Of a DNA stretch of 64,000 nucleotides, positions 1 to 8,778 are shown one piece after another (position 1 is the first letter of the stretch; each line of letters starts with the position of its first letter). Both the position numbers and the translations under genes were made by a program. This DNA comes from PALSA-612 sp963742925 (lineage in GTDB: Bacteria > Actinomycetota > Thermoleophilia > Gaiellales > Gaiellaceae). The notes below the pieces were generated by a model. The model searched no databases and had not been told where the DNA came from. It saw nothing but the letters and a program-made list of their open reading frames with translations. The stretch is taken from assembly GCA_963742925.1 (NCBI GenBank), contig CAVUNV010000007.1, positions 1 to 64,000 of the forward strand, written 5' to 3'.

Positions 1-20
1 ATCCTTTCCTGGATTGCGGC

Positions 21-2113
21 TCAGTTAGCGGCACCTATGCCGACAGCCTGGATCTGCTCGTGCTCGTGCAGCTCCTTCTCGGCCTCGTGGTGAGCTGGCT
101 TCAGGTCGAAGACGACATTCTTCACCGTGCCGGTGAAGGTATGGCGCCTTGTCCTCATAGTCCCGGTCAACCACCAAACCGTTGTCGCGGCTGATGTCCA
201 TTCCCGCATACGATGTGAACATCATAGGCACCGTCCGGTCCAGTCGTCCTCGCCGATCTGTTTGTCGTTGGCCCACAGGGTTACCGCCCCGCCGGTGCCC
301 GGCTTGGGCGCGTCCGCCTCGAACAGCATCTTCACCTTGACCTCCCCGGTTGGAAGTGGTTCCGTCGAGACTTGCTTGTAGGTTTCCACGCCCAGGAGAG
401 AGTAAGTGTGGTGGAGCAGGTGGTCGTCTACCCATAGTCCGTAGCCGCCGATGAAGTCGGCGTTGGCCATGATGACGCCCTCGGCACCCTCCGCCGGCAC
501 CACGAGATCCGCCTCGATGGCGTACGACCTCCCGATGACTCGCGGGACCATGCCGCGCTGGATGTTCTGGACGTCTCCGGCGAACGTGAATCGGGTCTTG
601 GTCGGCAGCGGGGGAAGGATCCCAAAGAAGATCGCGAAGCCGCCCAGCAGAGGCAGGACCGAATTCTTTTCGGCCTCTTCCCACCACAGGTCCTGTAGCT
701 CTTTCAGCTTCTCTGGATTCTGGGCTGCGATGTCCTTGGCCTGCGAGAAGTCGTCGGGCAGATAGTACAGCTCCCAGACGTCCTTCTCGGGGTCGTAGGT
801 CCGGGGCCAAACCGCTCCATCGTCTCGGGGTCATGTCCCAGGGGGCTTTGTCCAACCGGGTCGCCGCCCACCAGCCGTCCTTGTAAATTCCGCGCGCGCC
901 CAGAATCTCAAAGTACTGGACGGTGTGCTGCTCGGGAGCGTGGCGTCCTTAAAGGTGTAGGCGAAGCTGGTCCCGTCCAATGGAACCTGCTCGATGCCGT
1001 CGACACTCTTCGGCTCGGGAATGCCCGCGACCTCGAGGATGGTGGGAGCGATGTCGATGCAGTGCGTGAACTGGTTTCGGACGGATCGCTGTCCGGCGTG
1101 ATCTGTCCGGGCCAGGCGACGACCATCGGGTTGCGGGTCCCGCCCAGGTGGCTCGCCATCTGCTTGCCCCACTGGAACGGGGTGTTTCCGGCATGAGCCC
1201 AGGCGGCCGCGAAGTGTGGCGCGGTATGGTCGCTGCCCCATCCGTCGATGCCGCCGTACTGCTCGATGAGCTTGAGTTGCTGGTCGGCATCCAGAGGGAG
1301 TCCGTTCAGGAACGTCATCTCGTTGAAGGAACCGGTGACCGTGCCCTCCATGCTGGCGCCGTTGTCACCCCAGATGTAGAATGATGAGGGTATTATCGAG
1401 ATCGCCCATCTCCTCGATCGAGTCCAGCAGCCGCCCGACGTTCCAGTCGGCGTTCTCGGAGAAGCCGGCGAAGACTTCCATTTGCCGGGCGTACAGCTTC
1501 TTCTCGGTGTCCGACAGCGTGTCCCAGGCCGGGAACAACGCGGGCCGCTCGGTGAGTTCGGTGTCCTGGGGGATCACTCCGAGCTTCTTCTGGCGCTCGA
1601 ACGTCTCCTCGCGGTACACGTCCCAGCCCTGATCAAACTTGCCTTTGTACTTGTCCGCCCATTCCGTGGCAACGTGGTGCGGCGCGTGGCGCAGCCGGTC
1701 GAGTAGTACAACATCCACGGCTTCACCGGATCCTGGGCTCGCACCGCGTGCAGCCATTCAATGGACTTGTCGGTCAGGTCATCCGGGAAGTAATACCGCT
1801 CGCCGTCTTTGCCCTTCGGCACACCAACCGTCGAGTTATCCTGCGTGATGATCGGGTCGTATTGGCCGGCCGCGCCACTCAGGAATCCCCAGAAGTGGTC
1901 GAAGCCCCACGACATCGGCCAGTGATCAAACGGGCCTGCCGCGCCGGCGACGTTGTCCGGCGTCAAGTGCCACTTGCCGAATCCGCCCGTCACGTATCCG
2001 TTTTCGCTCAGGATGCGAGGCAGTGCGGTACAGTTTCGGGGCCGCGCGGCCGTGTAGCCAGGGAACGGCCCGGGGAACTCAGCGACCGAGCCGAAGCCGA
2101 CCCGGTGATGATT
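21..2113 (-). pseudogene. Arylsulfatase-like gene, frameshifted, 5' end missing
   Basis: Minus-strand sulfatase (alkaline phosphatase superfamily) read in changing frames. Recognisable stretches include GGFGKWHLTP near 1970, WADKYKGKFDQGWD near 1640, WGDNGASMEGTVTGSFNE near 1350, GTRNPMVVAWPG near 1120, HCIDIAPTILEVAGIPEP near 1040, and a C-terminal beta domain ending at 21. At least four frame changes are needed. Homology starts at NHHRVG (2113), just after the place where the family has its formylglycine signature (C-x-P-x-R), so the catalytic residue is absent. GC is visibly lower than in the rest of the window. It is either a decayed transferred gene or a poor-quality chimeric contig end. 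The family call is firm; the status as pseudogene is inference. Confidence 0.75.
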
Positions 2114-3342
2114 GCAGGCGCTGAAGCGCTACTGCCTGGGCGCCTTCGCGTATCTCTACCGCGAGTCTCAGTCCGAGGCGCCGCTCCCGTTCGCGTTCGA
2201 GGAGCACGCCGTTCCCGACCGGCCGGCACTGTACGACTACCGGCCCTTGGCGCGCGGCTACGTGGAGGAGCGTGCCGAGCAGCTCCGCCGGCTCGACGAC
2301 GCGCAGTTCGCGATCGAGGAGCTGCGCCGCGAGCCGGCCGCCGCGATCTTCGCGCACGCCCATGCCGGCCCGGACACGACCGGGGAGTCGGCGCTCTACC
2401 GGACGATCCTGCTCCCGTTCCTGTCGGGAATGGCCGAGAGATGCGGCGGCTTCGAGTGGGACGACCGGGTCTTCAACCGCGGCTACCTGAAGCTGGAGCG
2501 CCAGATCTTCGGCGAGCGCCACTCCTACGGTGCCGTCGCGCCGCTCGTCGGCATCTCCTGTCCGGTACAGGTCGAGCTGGGACGGAACCTGCGCGTCCGC
2601 ATCGCGGCCGTGGGGGAGATCGCCGCCTACTGGCCCGAGGCGAACGGTCTGCTGCCGGCCGGATTCGGCCGTGAGGCCGAGCGCGCCTGCGTGATCGAGC
2701 TCGAGTGCGAGTTCCAGGCCGGCGCCGTCGAGCCGCCCGATGCTCCCGGCGAGATCGCGGACGCCGTCACGGCGCTCCGGCTCGCCACGGCGGCGCCGAT
2801 CGCTGCCGGGCCGGTGCTCTTCGAACGGCTCGACTGGCGACCCTACGGCGTGCGGACGGTGCTGCCGATCGCAGCCACGGAGCCGCCCGGCGAGCCCACG
2901 CGCCTCGACGAGTTCCGCGGCAGGCTCGCGGCCGACCTGCTCGAGCGGCTCGCGGGCTCGGACGGCGACGACGGGCTCGGAGAGGCGCTCGACCGCTGGG
3001 AGCTGTCGCTCTTCGCCGACGAGCCGTACCGCTCCGAGCAGCTCCGCGAGTCGCTCGCCGCGCTTGCTCGGCAGCGGGGACGGCCTGTGGGCGGCGGCGG
3101 CCAGGCTCGCCGTGCTCGTCGGCGAGGACGGAGCTCACCGCGGCGAGCTCTTCGCTCGTCTGCGCGGCCTCACGAGCGGCGGTCACGCGTCGAAGAGCGA
3201 CGCCGACACGGTCCGCCGTGCGCTGCTCGAGGTCCTGATGGCCGGTGACCGCATCGCGCTCGTGGAGCGGCTCGACGACTCGTTGCTCGGCCTCAAGCCG
3301 CGGCCGCGGAGCTACTTCGCGGTCAGTGCCGTGGCCAGCTAG
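2112..3342 (+). CDS. Conserved hypothetical protein, 5'-truncated, one frameshift
   Basis: About 409 residues starting at the sulfatase junction; no real start codon or promoter is visible (TTG at 2112 merely opens the frame). The frame is good to about 3066, where one extra base after CTTG shifts it; the next frame continues to TAG at 3340-3342 with GDGLWAAAARLAVLVGEDG. It is acidic and arginine-rich with alternating helices, with no signal peptide and no membrane segment. I do not recognise the family. The abrupt start directly after sulfatase sequence suggests the true N-terminus was lost at the junction. Confidence 0.5.
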
Positions 3343-3394
3343 GCCATCGCTGAACAGGCACGAAGTCGTCACGAAACGGCGCGTCTTCTCCGGC

Positions 3395-3400
3395 TACCGT
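3395..3400 (+). promoter_or_regulatory. -10 box TACCGT, 6 nt before GTG 3407
   Basis: TANNNT hexamer placed as expected for a leaderless transcript of the 77-residue gene. Confidence 0.5.
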
Positions 3401-3406
3401 CGGAGG

Positions 3407-3640
3407 GTGGACGAAGCGCGGGCGGTGATCGCGAGACTGGAGCGGATCGAGGCTCTGGAGCGCACCGGGGCGTCTGCACGAGTGCTACTCGACGAGGTGC
3501 GCGGCCTGCTCCGCGACGCGGAGACGTGGGTACGCACCGAGCCGTTCGGCGCCGATCTCGCCGAGAGCGCGCTCGAGCGCTGCCGCGAAGCGCTCCACGA
3601 GGCGGAAACCGGCGCGGAGGCACGCGCAGGACTCTGGTAA
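3407..3640 (+). CDS. Small helical hypothetical protein (77 aa)
   Basis: A 77-residue, charged, predicted all-helical protein (VDEARAVIARLERIEALE at the N-terminus), probably coiled coil, with no cysteines or membrane segment. The GTG start at 3407 is chosen because TACCGT lies exactly 6 nt upstream, the spacing seen at many genes here. It lies 83 nt before the parA start and could be read with parA. Family not recognised; function unknown. Confidence 0.6.
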   Translation: MDEARAVIARLERIEALERTGASARVLLDEVRGLLRDAETWVRTEPFGADLAESALERCREALHEAETGAEARAGLW

Positions 3641-3723
3641 CGTGGCTCGAAAGAAGCCGCACGATGGGCCTCTTGCAGGTAGCACATCAGCCTGAGCCGG
3701 ACACCGTTCCGCAGAAAGCTGCC

Positions 3724-4494
3724 ATGGCATCCGTCATAGCGTTCGCCAACCAGAAGGGCGGGGTGGCGAAGACGACCTCCACGCTCAATCTCGCCGTCGC
3801 GCTCGCGGAGCAGGGCAAGCGCGTCCTCACGGTCGACCTCGATCCGCAGGGGAACCTGACGATGAGCCAGGGGCTCAACCCGGACACGATCGAGCGCTCG
3901 ATGTACGACGTGCTCGTGCACCGCCTGCCGCTCGAGCAGATCATCCACAAGGGCGAGATCGACCTGGCCGTGTCGTCGATCGACCTGGCCGGCGCGGAGC
4001 TGGCGCTCTCGAGCATGATCGGCCGCGAGCGGGCGCTGGAGCGGGCGCTGCTTCCCGTCAAGGCGGAGTACGACTACGTGCTGATCGATACGCCGCCGTC
4101 GCTCGGCCTGCTGACGATCAACGCGCTCGTCGCCTCGGACGGCGTGATCGTGCCCGTCCAGTGCGAGTACCTGTCGCTGCGCGGCCTCGTGCAGCTCGAG
4201 AACACGCTCAGCATGATCCGGGAGAACCTGAACCCGAACGTGGCGATCCAGGGCATCCTCCCGACGATGTTCGACGGCCGCACGCTGCACGCGCGCGAAG
4301 CGGTGGAGATCCTGCAGGAGAACTTCGGCGACCTCGTCTTCAAGACGAGGATCCGCAAGACCGTGCGCTACGCGGAGGCGCCGGTCAAGGGATTGAGCGT
4401 CCTCAAGTACGAGCCGCAGGGAAGCGCGGCGCAGGCCTATCGAGAGCTGGCACAGGAGGTCCTGAATGGCGCGCAAGCGCGCCAGCATGCATGA
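3724..4494 (+). CDS. parA: ParA/Soj-family chromosome-partitioning or positioning ATPase
   Basis: A 256-residue ATPase of the ParA/MinD superfamily. The deviant Walker A is NQKGGVAKTT near residues 8-17, Walker A' is VDLDPQGN near residue 39, and Walker B is YVLIDTPPSLGLL near residue 118. The start ATG 3724 gives MASVIAFANQKGG, the usual ParA N-terminus; ATG 3664 would add 20 residues. ParA proteins form ATP-dependent dimers that bind DNA and position cargo (ParB-parS, FtsZ, other complexes). No parB follows; instead the next gene overlaps by 29 bp and encodes FtsZ, suggesting that FtsZ is the partner. The family is certain; the specific role is inference. Confidence 0.9.
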   Translation: MASVIAFANQKGGVAKTTSTLNLAVALAEQGKRVLTVDLDPQGNLTMSQGLNPDTIERSMYDVLVHRLPLEQIIHKGEIDLAVSSIDLAGAELALSSMIGRERALERALLPVKAEYDYVLIDTPPSLGLLTINALVASDGVIVPVQCEYLSLRGLVQLENTLSMIRENLNPNVAIQGILPTMFDGRTLHAREAVEILQENFGDLVFKTRIRKTVRYAEAPVKGLSVLKYEPQGSAAQAYRELAQEVLNGAQARQHA

Positions 4495-5824
4495 GGGCCC
4501 GCTCGCCGAGCTGTTCAAGGCGACGGAGGCGGCTCAGCGCAAGGCGGAGGAGGAGTCCGGCGGCACCCCGGCCGCGGGTGCCGAATCTCCCGTGACCGAC
4601 GAGACCGTCGAGCACGTGCCCGATTTCGCAGGCAAGCCGACGCCCGAGCCTCGCTCGTCCCGCCACCTCGAACCGGTCGAGTCGACCGTCGTCGACATTC
4701 CGCAGGCGCCCATCCCCGCCGCGGCGGCCGATACGGTGCGCGAGCGGACGCGGCCCGAGCTCTGGGACGTCGTACCCGAGCCGCCGATCCTGCACGCCGT
4801 ACCGCGCCCCGACTCGGGGACGTACGTCGCCGTCATCAAGGTCGTGGGCGTGGGGGGCGCCGGGCTCAACGCGGTCAACCGGATGATCGACGCAGGGCTC
4901 TCGCAGGTCGAGTTCATCGCCGTCAACACGGACATCCAGCAGCTCCAGTTCTCGGACGCGCCGCTCAAGATCCACATCGGCCGGGAGCTCACCGAGGGGC
5001 TCGGCTCCGGTGCCGACCCGGCGATCGGGCGCAAGGCCGCCGAGGAGAGCTACGACGAGGTCAAGCAGGCGCTGCGCGGGGCGGACATGGTGTTCGTGAC
5101 CGCGGGCGAGGGCGGCGGCACCGGCTCGGGTGCTGCGCCGGTCGTGGCACGGATCGCGCGCGAGCTGGGAGCGCTGACCGTCGGCATCGTCACGACACCG
5201 TTCAAGTTCGAGGGCACGCAGCGCCGCCGCTCGGCCGAGGAGGGCACGGTCGGGCTGCGGGCGGAGTGCGACACGGTGATCGTCGTGCCGAACGAGAAGC
5301 TGCTCGAGGTCCTCGATCGCTCGACGTCGATGCTGGACGCGTTCCGGATCGCCGACGACGTGCTCCGCCAGGGCGTCCAGGGGATCTGCGACCTGATCAC
5401 GATGCCCGGCCTGATCAACCTGGACTTCGCGGACGTCCGCACGATCATGACCGACGCCGGCAACGCGCTCATGGGCATCGGCTACTCGAGCGGGCCCGAC
5501 CGTGCCGTCGAGGCTGTCGAGCGCGCTCTGCGCTCACCGCTGATCGAGGGCGAGATGACGGGTGCCAGGGGCATCCTCCTCTCGATCGCGGGCGGAGAGG
5601 ACCTCTCGCTCTTCGAGGTCAACCAGGCCGCGGAGATCGTCCGCCAGCGCGCGACCGACGAGACGAACATCATCTTCGGCGCGACGATCGACGAGCGGCT
5701 GAACGGGCAGGTCTGGGTGACGGTCGTGGCCACGGGCTTCGGCGCCGGCCAGCGACGCGAGGCGGCCACGTTCCGGGCGGAGCGCGAGCCGTTCGAGCCG
5801 CCCAGCTTCCTGCGCGACCTCTAG
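4466..5824 (+). CDS. ftsZ: FtsZ-type tubulin GTPase with long N-terminal extension
   Basis: 452 residues. The FtsZ core begins near residue 120 (IKVVGVGGAGLNAVNRM). The tubulin signature is GEGGGTGSGAAP near residue 215 (GGGTGSG instead of GGGTGTG), the T7 catalytic loop is NLDFADVR near residue 316, and the C-terminal tail ends EPPSFLRDL, matching the actinobacterial FtsZ tail that binds membrane tethers. The first ~118 residues are extra: a basic start (MARKRASMHEGPLAELFK) with a predicted amphipathic helix, then a Pro/Ala/Glu-rich, probably disordered stretch. Family FtsZ usually has only 10-30 residues here. The start ATG 4466 overlaps parA by 29 bp, so translation is probably coupled. 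It polymerises with GTP to form the division ring; the extension could contact ParA. Confidence 0.9.
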   Translation: MARKRASMHEGPLAELFKATEAAQRKAEEESGGTPAAGAESPVTDETVEHVPDFAGKPTPEPRSSRHLEPVESTVVDIPQAPIPAAAADTVRERTRPELWDVVPEPPILHAVPRPDSGTYVAVIKVVGVGGAGLNAVNRMIDAGLSQVEFIAVNTDIQQLQFSDAPLKIHIGRELTEGLGSGADPAIGRKAAEESYDEVKQALRGADMVFVTAGEGGGTGSGAAPVVARIARELGALTVGIVTTPFKFEGTQRRRSAEEGTVGLRAECDTVIVVPNEKLLEVLDRSTSMLDAFRIADDVLRQGVQGICDLITMPGLINLDFADVRTIMTDAGNALMGIGYSSGPDRAVEAVERALRSPLIEGEMTGARGILLSIAGGEDLSLFEVNQAAEIVRQRATDETNIIFGATIDERLNGQVWVTVVATGFGAGQRREAATFRAEREPFEPPSFLRDL

Positions 5825-5841
5825 CCAGACAGGCGCGGCAG

Positions 5842-5847
5842 TACGCT
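5842..5847 (+). promoter_or_regulatory. -10 box TACGCT, 8 nt before ATG 5856
   Basis: TANNNT hexamer in the short ftsZ-ggt gap, slightly further from the start codon than the usual 6-7 nt. Confidence 0.35.
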
Positions 5848-5855
5848 TGCTCCCG

Positions 5856-7427
5856 ATGAGGGGAGCCGTCGCTGCAGGCCATCAGCTGACCGCCGAGGCG
5901 GGCGCGCGGATCCTGGCCGAGGGCGGGAATGCCGTCGACGCGTGCGTCGCGTCTGCGTTCATGTCCTGGGTGGCCGAGAGCCCATTGACGGGGCCGGGCG
6001 CGGGGGGATTCATGCTCGTCCACCAGGCGCGCGACCGGTCGACGAAATTGGTCGACTTCTTCGTCTCGACGCCGGGTCTCGGCGCGACGGCGCGACCGCG
6101 TGCCGAGATGGAGTCGATCGACGTGGACTTCAGCGGAGAGTCGAAGCAGATGTTCCACATCGGCTCGGCCTCGTGCGCCGTGCCCGGTGCCGTCGCCGGC
6201 CTCGCCGCCGCGCACCGGCGGTTCGGCAGCCTGCCGTGGCCGGCGCTGGCTCAACCGGCGATCGACGCGGCGCGGGCGGGCATCGAGATGACGCGGCCGC
6301 AGGCCTACCTGCACGCGATCCTCGACCTGATCCTCCGCCACACCCGGGAGGGCCGGCGCGTCTACGGGCGGGGTGGCGCCCGGCTCGGCCCCGGCGATCG
6401 CCTGCGCTTGCCGGATCTGGCCGCAACGCTCGAGCGCCTCGCGGAACGCCCGACCGATCTGTACACCGGAGAGCTGGCCGCGGCGATCGTCGGCCATCTG
6501 AAGGAGACCGGCGGCGCGGTCACCAAAGATGACCTGCGCCGCTACCGCGTCATCTGGCGGCGACCCGTGCTGGCCGGGTACCGCGGCTGTGTCTTCGAGT
6601 CGAACCCGCCGCCGTCGTCCGGCGGAGTGCTGATCGGCTACGGCCTGAAGCTGCTCGACCGGCTCGGCGCCGCCGGCCCGCCTGCCGCTCCCGGTTCCGC
6701 GGCGGCGCTGACCGCGCTCGTCGAGGTGATGCGCGAGCAGGACCGGGCCCGCGAGGGGCGCTTCACCACGCGGCTCCATCACGGCGGGCTCGTGCGGCAC
6801 CTGTTCGCAGAGGAGAACGTCGAGGCCGCCCTCCGCCGGATGGAGGCTCATGCCGCAGGAGATCGTGCACCCGCTCCACCCGGTGGAACGACGCACATCT
6901 CGGTCATCGACGCGGAGGGCAACGCGGCGTCTCTGTCGGCGTCGACCGGCTCCGGTTCCGGCGTGATCGTGCCGGGCACGGGAATCCACCTGAACAACAT
7001 GCTCGGCGAGTACGACCTCAATCCGAGCGGACGCGTGCCCGCGCCGGGGCACCGCATGACCAGCATGATGGCGCCCTCGATCGTCCTCCGCGAGGGCGAG
7101 CCCCGGCTCGTGGTCGGGAGCGCCGGCTCGGTACGCCTCCGCGGGGCGATCATGCAGGTGGTCGTGAACGTCGTCGGCCACGGCCTGCCGGTCGGCGAGG
7201 CGATCGACCGGCCGCGCCTCCACGTCGACGAGCCGCACGTCCACTGCGAGGGCGGCCTCGACGCGGACGCCCTCGATGCGCTCGAGGCGGCCGGGTACGA
7301 CATCGTCCGCTGGCGGCGCCGGAACCTCTTCTTCGGAGGCGCGGCGGCCGTCGAGCAGCGGGAGGACGGGAGCCTCGCCGCGGCCGGCGATCCACGCCGG
7401 GGCGGCTACGGCGTGGTCGTGGGATGA
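5856..7427 (+). CDS. ggt: Gamma-glutamyltransferase
   Basis: 523 residues of the Ntn-hydrolase gamma-glutamyltransferase family. AEGGNAVDACVA near residue 28 and PLTGPGAGGFML near residue 46 are N-terminal landmarks, NPPPSSGGVLIGYGL lies near residue 250, and GGTTHISVIDAEGNAAS near residue 343 holds the threonine that becomes the new N-terminal nucleophile after self-cleavage. The family transfers or hydrolyses gamma-glutamyl groups (glutathione, cephalosporin analogues). No clear signal peptide is seen, so it may be cytoplasmic. ATG 5856 is preferred to TTG 5847. It overlaps the downstream acetyltransferase by ATGA. Confidence 0.88.
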   Translation: MRGAVAAGHQLTAEAGARILAEGGNAVDACVASAFMSWVAESPLTGPGAGGFMLVHQARDRSTKLVDFFVSTPGLGATARPRAEMESIDVDFSGESKQMFHIGSASCAVPGAVAGLAAAHRRFGSLPWPALAQPAIDAARAGIEMTRPQAYLHAILDLILRHTREGRRVYGRGGARLGPGDRLRLPDLAATLERLAERPTDLYTGELAAAIVGHLKETGGAVTKDDLRRYRVIWRRPVLAGYRGCVFESNPPPSSGGVLIGYGLKLLDRLGAAGPPAAPGSAAALTALVEVMREQDRAREGRFTTRLHHGGLVRHLFAEENVEAALRRMEAHAAGDRAPAPPGGTTHISVIDAEGNAASLSASTGSGSGVIVPGTGIHLNNMLGEYDLNPSGRVPAPGHRMTSMMAPSIVLREGEPRLVVGSAGSVRLRGAIMQVVVNVVGHGLPVGEAIDRPRLHVDEPHVHCEGGLDADALDALEAAGYDIVRWRRRNLFFGGAAAVEQREDGSLAAAGDPRRGGYGVVVG

Positions 7428-7936
7428 CACCGTGGGTCGTTCGGGACGCCGTGCCCGGGGACGCCGCGGCCCTCGTGGAGCTGGCGCGGAAGGTCGGCGC
7501 CGAGCCTGAAGGGTGGCTGATCGCGGACGACGCCTGGCGTGGCGTCGCCGACGAGCGGCGCTACCTGAAGGCACTGCGGCGGCACCCGCACGGGGCCGTG
7601 TTCGTCGTGGAGGTGGAAGACGAGATCGTCGGTCGGTTGTCGGTGGCGCGCGATCCGCACCCGGCGAGCTACCACGTGGCGGATCTGGGACTGATGGTCG
7701 CGGCCGGACACCGGAGGAAAGGGGTCGGTCGCGCGCTGCTCGAACGGGCTGTCGCCTGGGCGGGCGTGTCGCGTGTGCGGAAGCTCGAGCTGCACGTGTT
7801 CCCGCACAACGCACCGGCGCTTGCGCTTTACGAGCGGTTCGGCTTCGTGCGCGAGGGCTACCGCCGGGCCCACTACCGCCGCGGCACCGGCTATGTGGAC
7901 GCGATCCTCATGGCGTACTGGCTGGGCGAGCCCTAG
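7424..7936 (+). CDS. GNAT-family N-acetyltransferase
   Basis: 170 residues, single GNAT domain. The acetyl-CoA loop is VAAGHRRKGVGRALLERA near residue 92, and the C-terminal strand and helix are HNAPALALYERFGFVREG near residue 127. The start codon overlaps the ggt stop (ATGA), so the two are co-translated. The substrate cannot be told; RimI-like proteins acetylate N-termini, others acetylate small amines. Confidence 0.85.
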   Translation: MTPWVVRDAVPGDAAALVELARKVGAEPEGWLIADDAWRGVADERRYLKALRRHPHGAVFVVEVEDEIVGRLSVARDPHPASYHVADLGLMVAAGHRRKGVGRALLERAVAWAGVSRVRKLELHVFPHNAPALALYERFGFVREGYRRAHYRRGTGYVDAILMAYWLGEP

Positions 7937-7943
7937 GCAGACG

Positions 7944-8059
7944 GCTGTGGACGAGAAGTCACACTCTTGTCACATTCGCGACACAGACACATGACACTTT
8001 CGCCGGTACGATCGACGCCGGGTGGCGGGTGGACGCAGTCCCCACCCAGGGTGGGGATG
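7944..8059 (+). promoter_or_regulatory. Iteron-promoter element, copy 1
   Basis: Starts 8 nt after the acetyltransferase stop. Hexamers GTGGAC (7946), GTCACA (7957), GTCACA (7968), GACACA (7979) and ATGACA (7990) are spaced 11 bp, followed by TACGAT at 8006-8011. Downstream is a GGGTGG-rich stretch and the hairpin TCCCCACC-CAG-GGTGGGGA at 8038-8056. It aligns without gaps over 116 bp to the copy at 17465-17580. It reads towards the 3' end of the convergent Lon-domain gene. Confidence 0.65.
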
Positions 8060-8109
8060 CGGTTCCGTTCCGGCCGTGACGGCCATGGCCGGAATCCGCT
8101 CGTTTCCGG

Positions 8110-8731
8110 TCAGTTGTGGGAGACCTTGCCGTTCGCCGCGGCGCGCTCTCTCACCTCGCGTTCGCGCTTGACCGCCTCGACCGCGCCCTCGAGCAGCTCG
8201 CACAGCTGCCTGAGGCGGGTGGCCTCGGAGCGCAGCTCGAGCAACTCCTGCTTGGGCTCGATGCCGAAGTCGACGCGTGAGGCGATCTCGAACGAGAGCG
8301 AGCCAGAGGCCCCGTCCGGCTCGTCCACGTCCTCGCCGGCCACTTCGACCAGCTGCCGAAACAGGGTCAGCGCGCGGTCGGTGTCGACGTCGGCAAGCTC
8401 CTCCGTCCTCGTCGTCGATCGCCTCCACCTCGCCGGTCAGGAAGGCGCGGCCCGAGGTCATCTCGAGCAGCCGAAACCGGTCGTGGCCCTCCACGACGAC
8501 GTTCATCCGGCCGTCGTCGAACACCTGCAGGACCTCGACGACCGCGGCGCGTGTCCCGATCTCGCGGCGCCCCTGGTCGTCCTGGAGGACGAGCCCGAAC
8601 TCCAGCCCGCTCCGAAGGCACTCGCCGACCAGCTCCTTGTAGCGCGGCTCGAAGATGTGGAGCGGCACGCGCTCCGTCGGGAGGAGGACGAGCTCGAGCG
8701 GAAACAGTCCGATCTCACTCACGCTCGGCAA
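8110..8731 (-). CDS. Lon substrate-binding-domain protein (stand-alone), one frameshift
   Basis: About 205 residues with the N-terminal domain of Lon (PF02190 type): LFPLELVLLPTERVPLHIFE near residue 9, RYKELVGECL, then GLVLQDDQG and a helical C-terminal half rich in Glu/Arg. There is no AAA or protease domain, so it is a stand-alone Lon-N protein of unknown role. The frame changes near 8400; the second part runs from EELADVDTDRALTLF to KVSHN. Start is TTG 8731 or GTG 8722; TAGGCT lies at 8731-8736, 8 nt upstream of GTG 8722. Confidence 0.78.
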
Positions 8732-8766
8732 GCCTAGTCGCTGGCAGGCATCGCAGGCGCCGGCGC

Positions 8767-8772
8767 TAGAGT
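8767..8772 (+). promoter_or_regulatory. -10 box TAGAGT, 6 nt before GTG 8779
   Basis: Leaderless-type promoter of hisC; no Shine-Dalgarno sequence is present. Confidence 0.6.
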
Positions 8773-8778
8773 CAGGCC

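Noticed and set aside
5670..7814. 714-codon open frame on the minus strand
   Set aside because: Antisense of gamma-glutamyltransferase; no domain recognisable.
8038..8056. Palindrome TCCCCACCCAGGGTGGGGA as an insertion-sequence end or REP repeat
   Set aside because: Found twice with the same 100-bp flank containing phased hexamers and a -10 box; no transposase and no target duplication.
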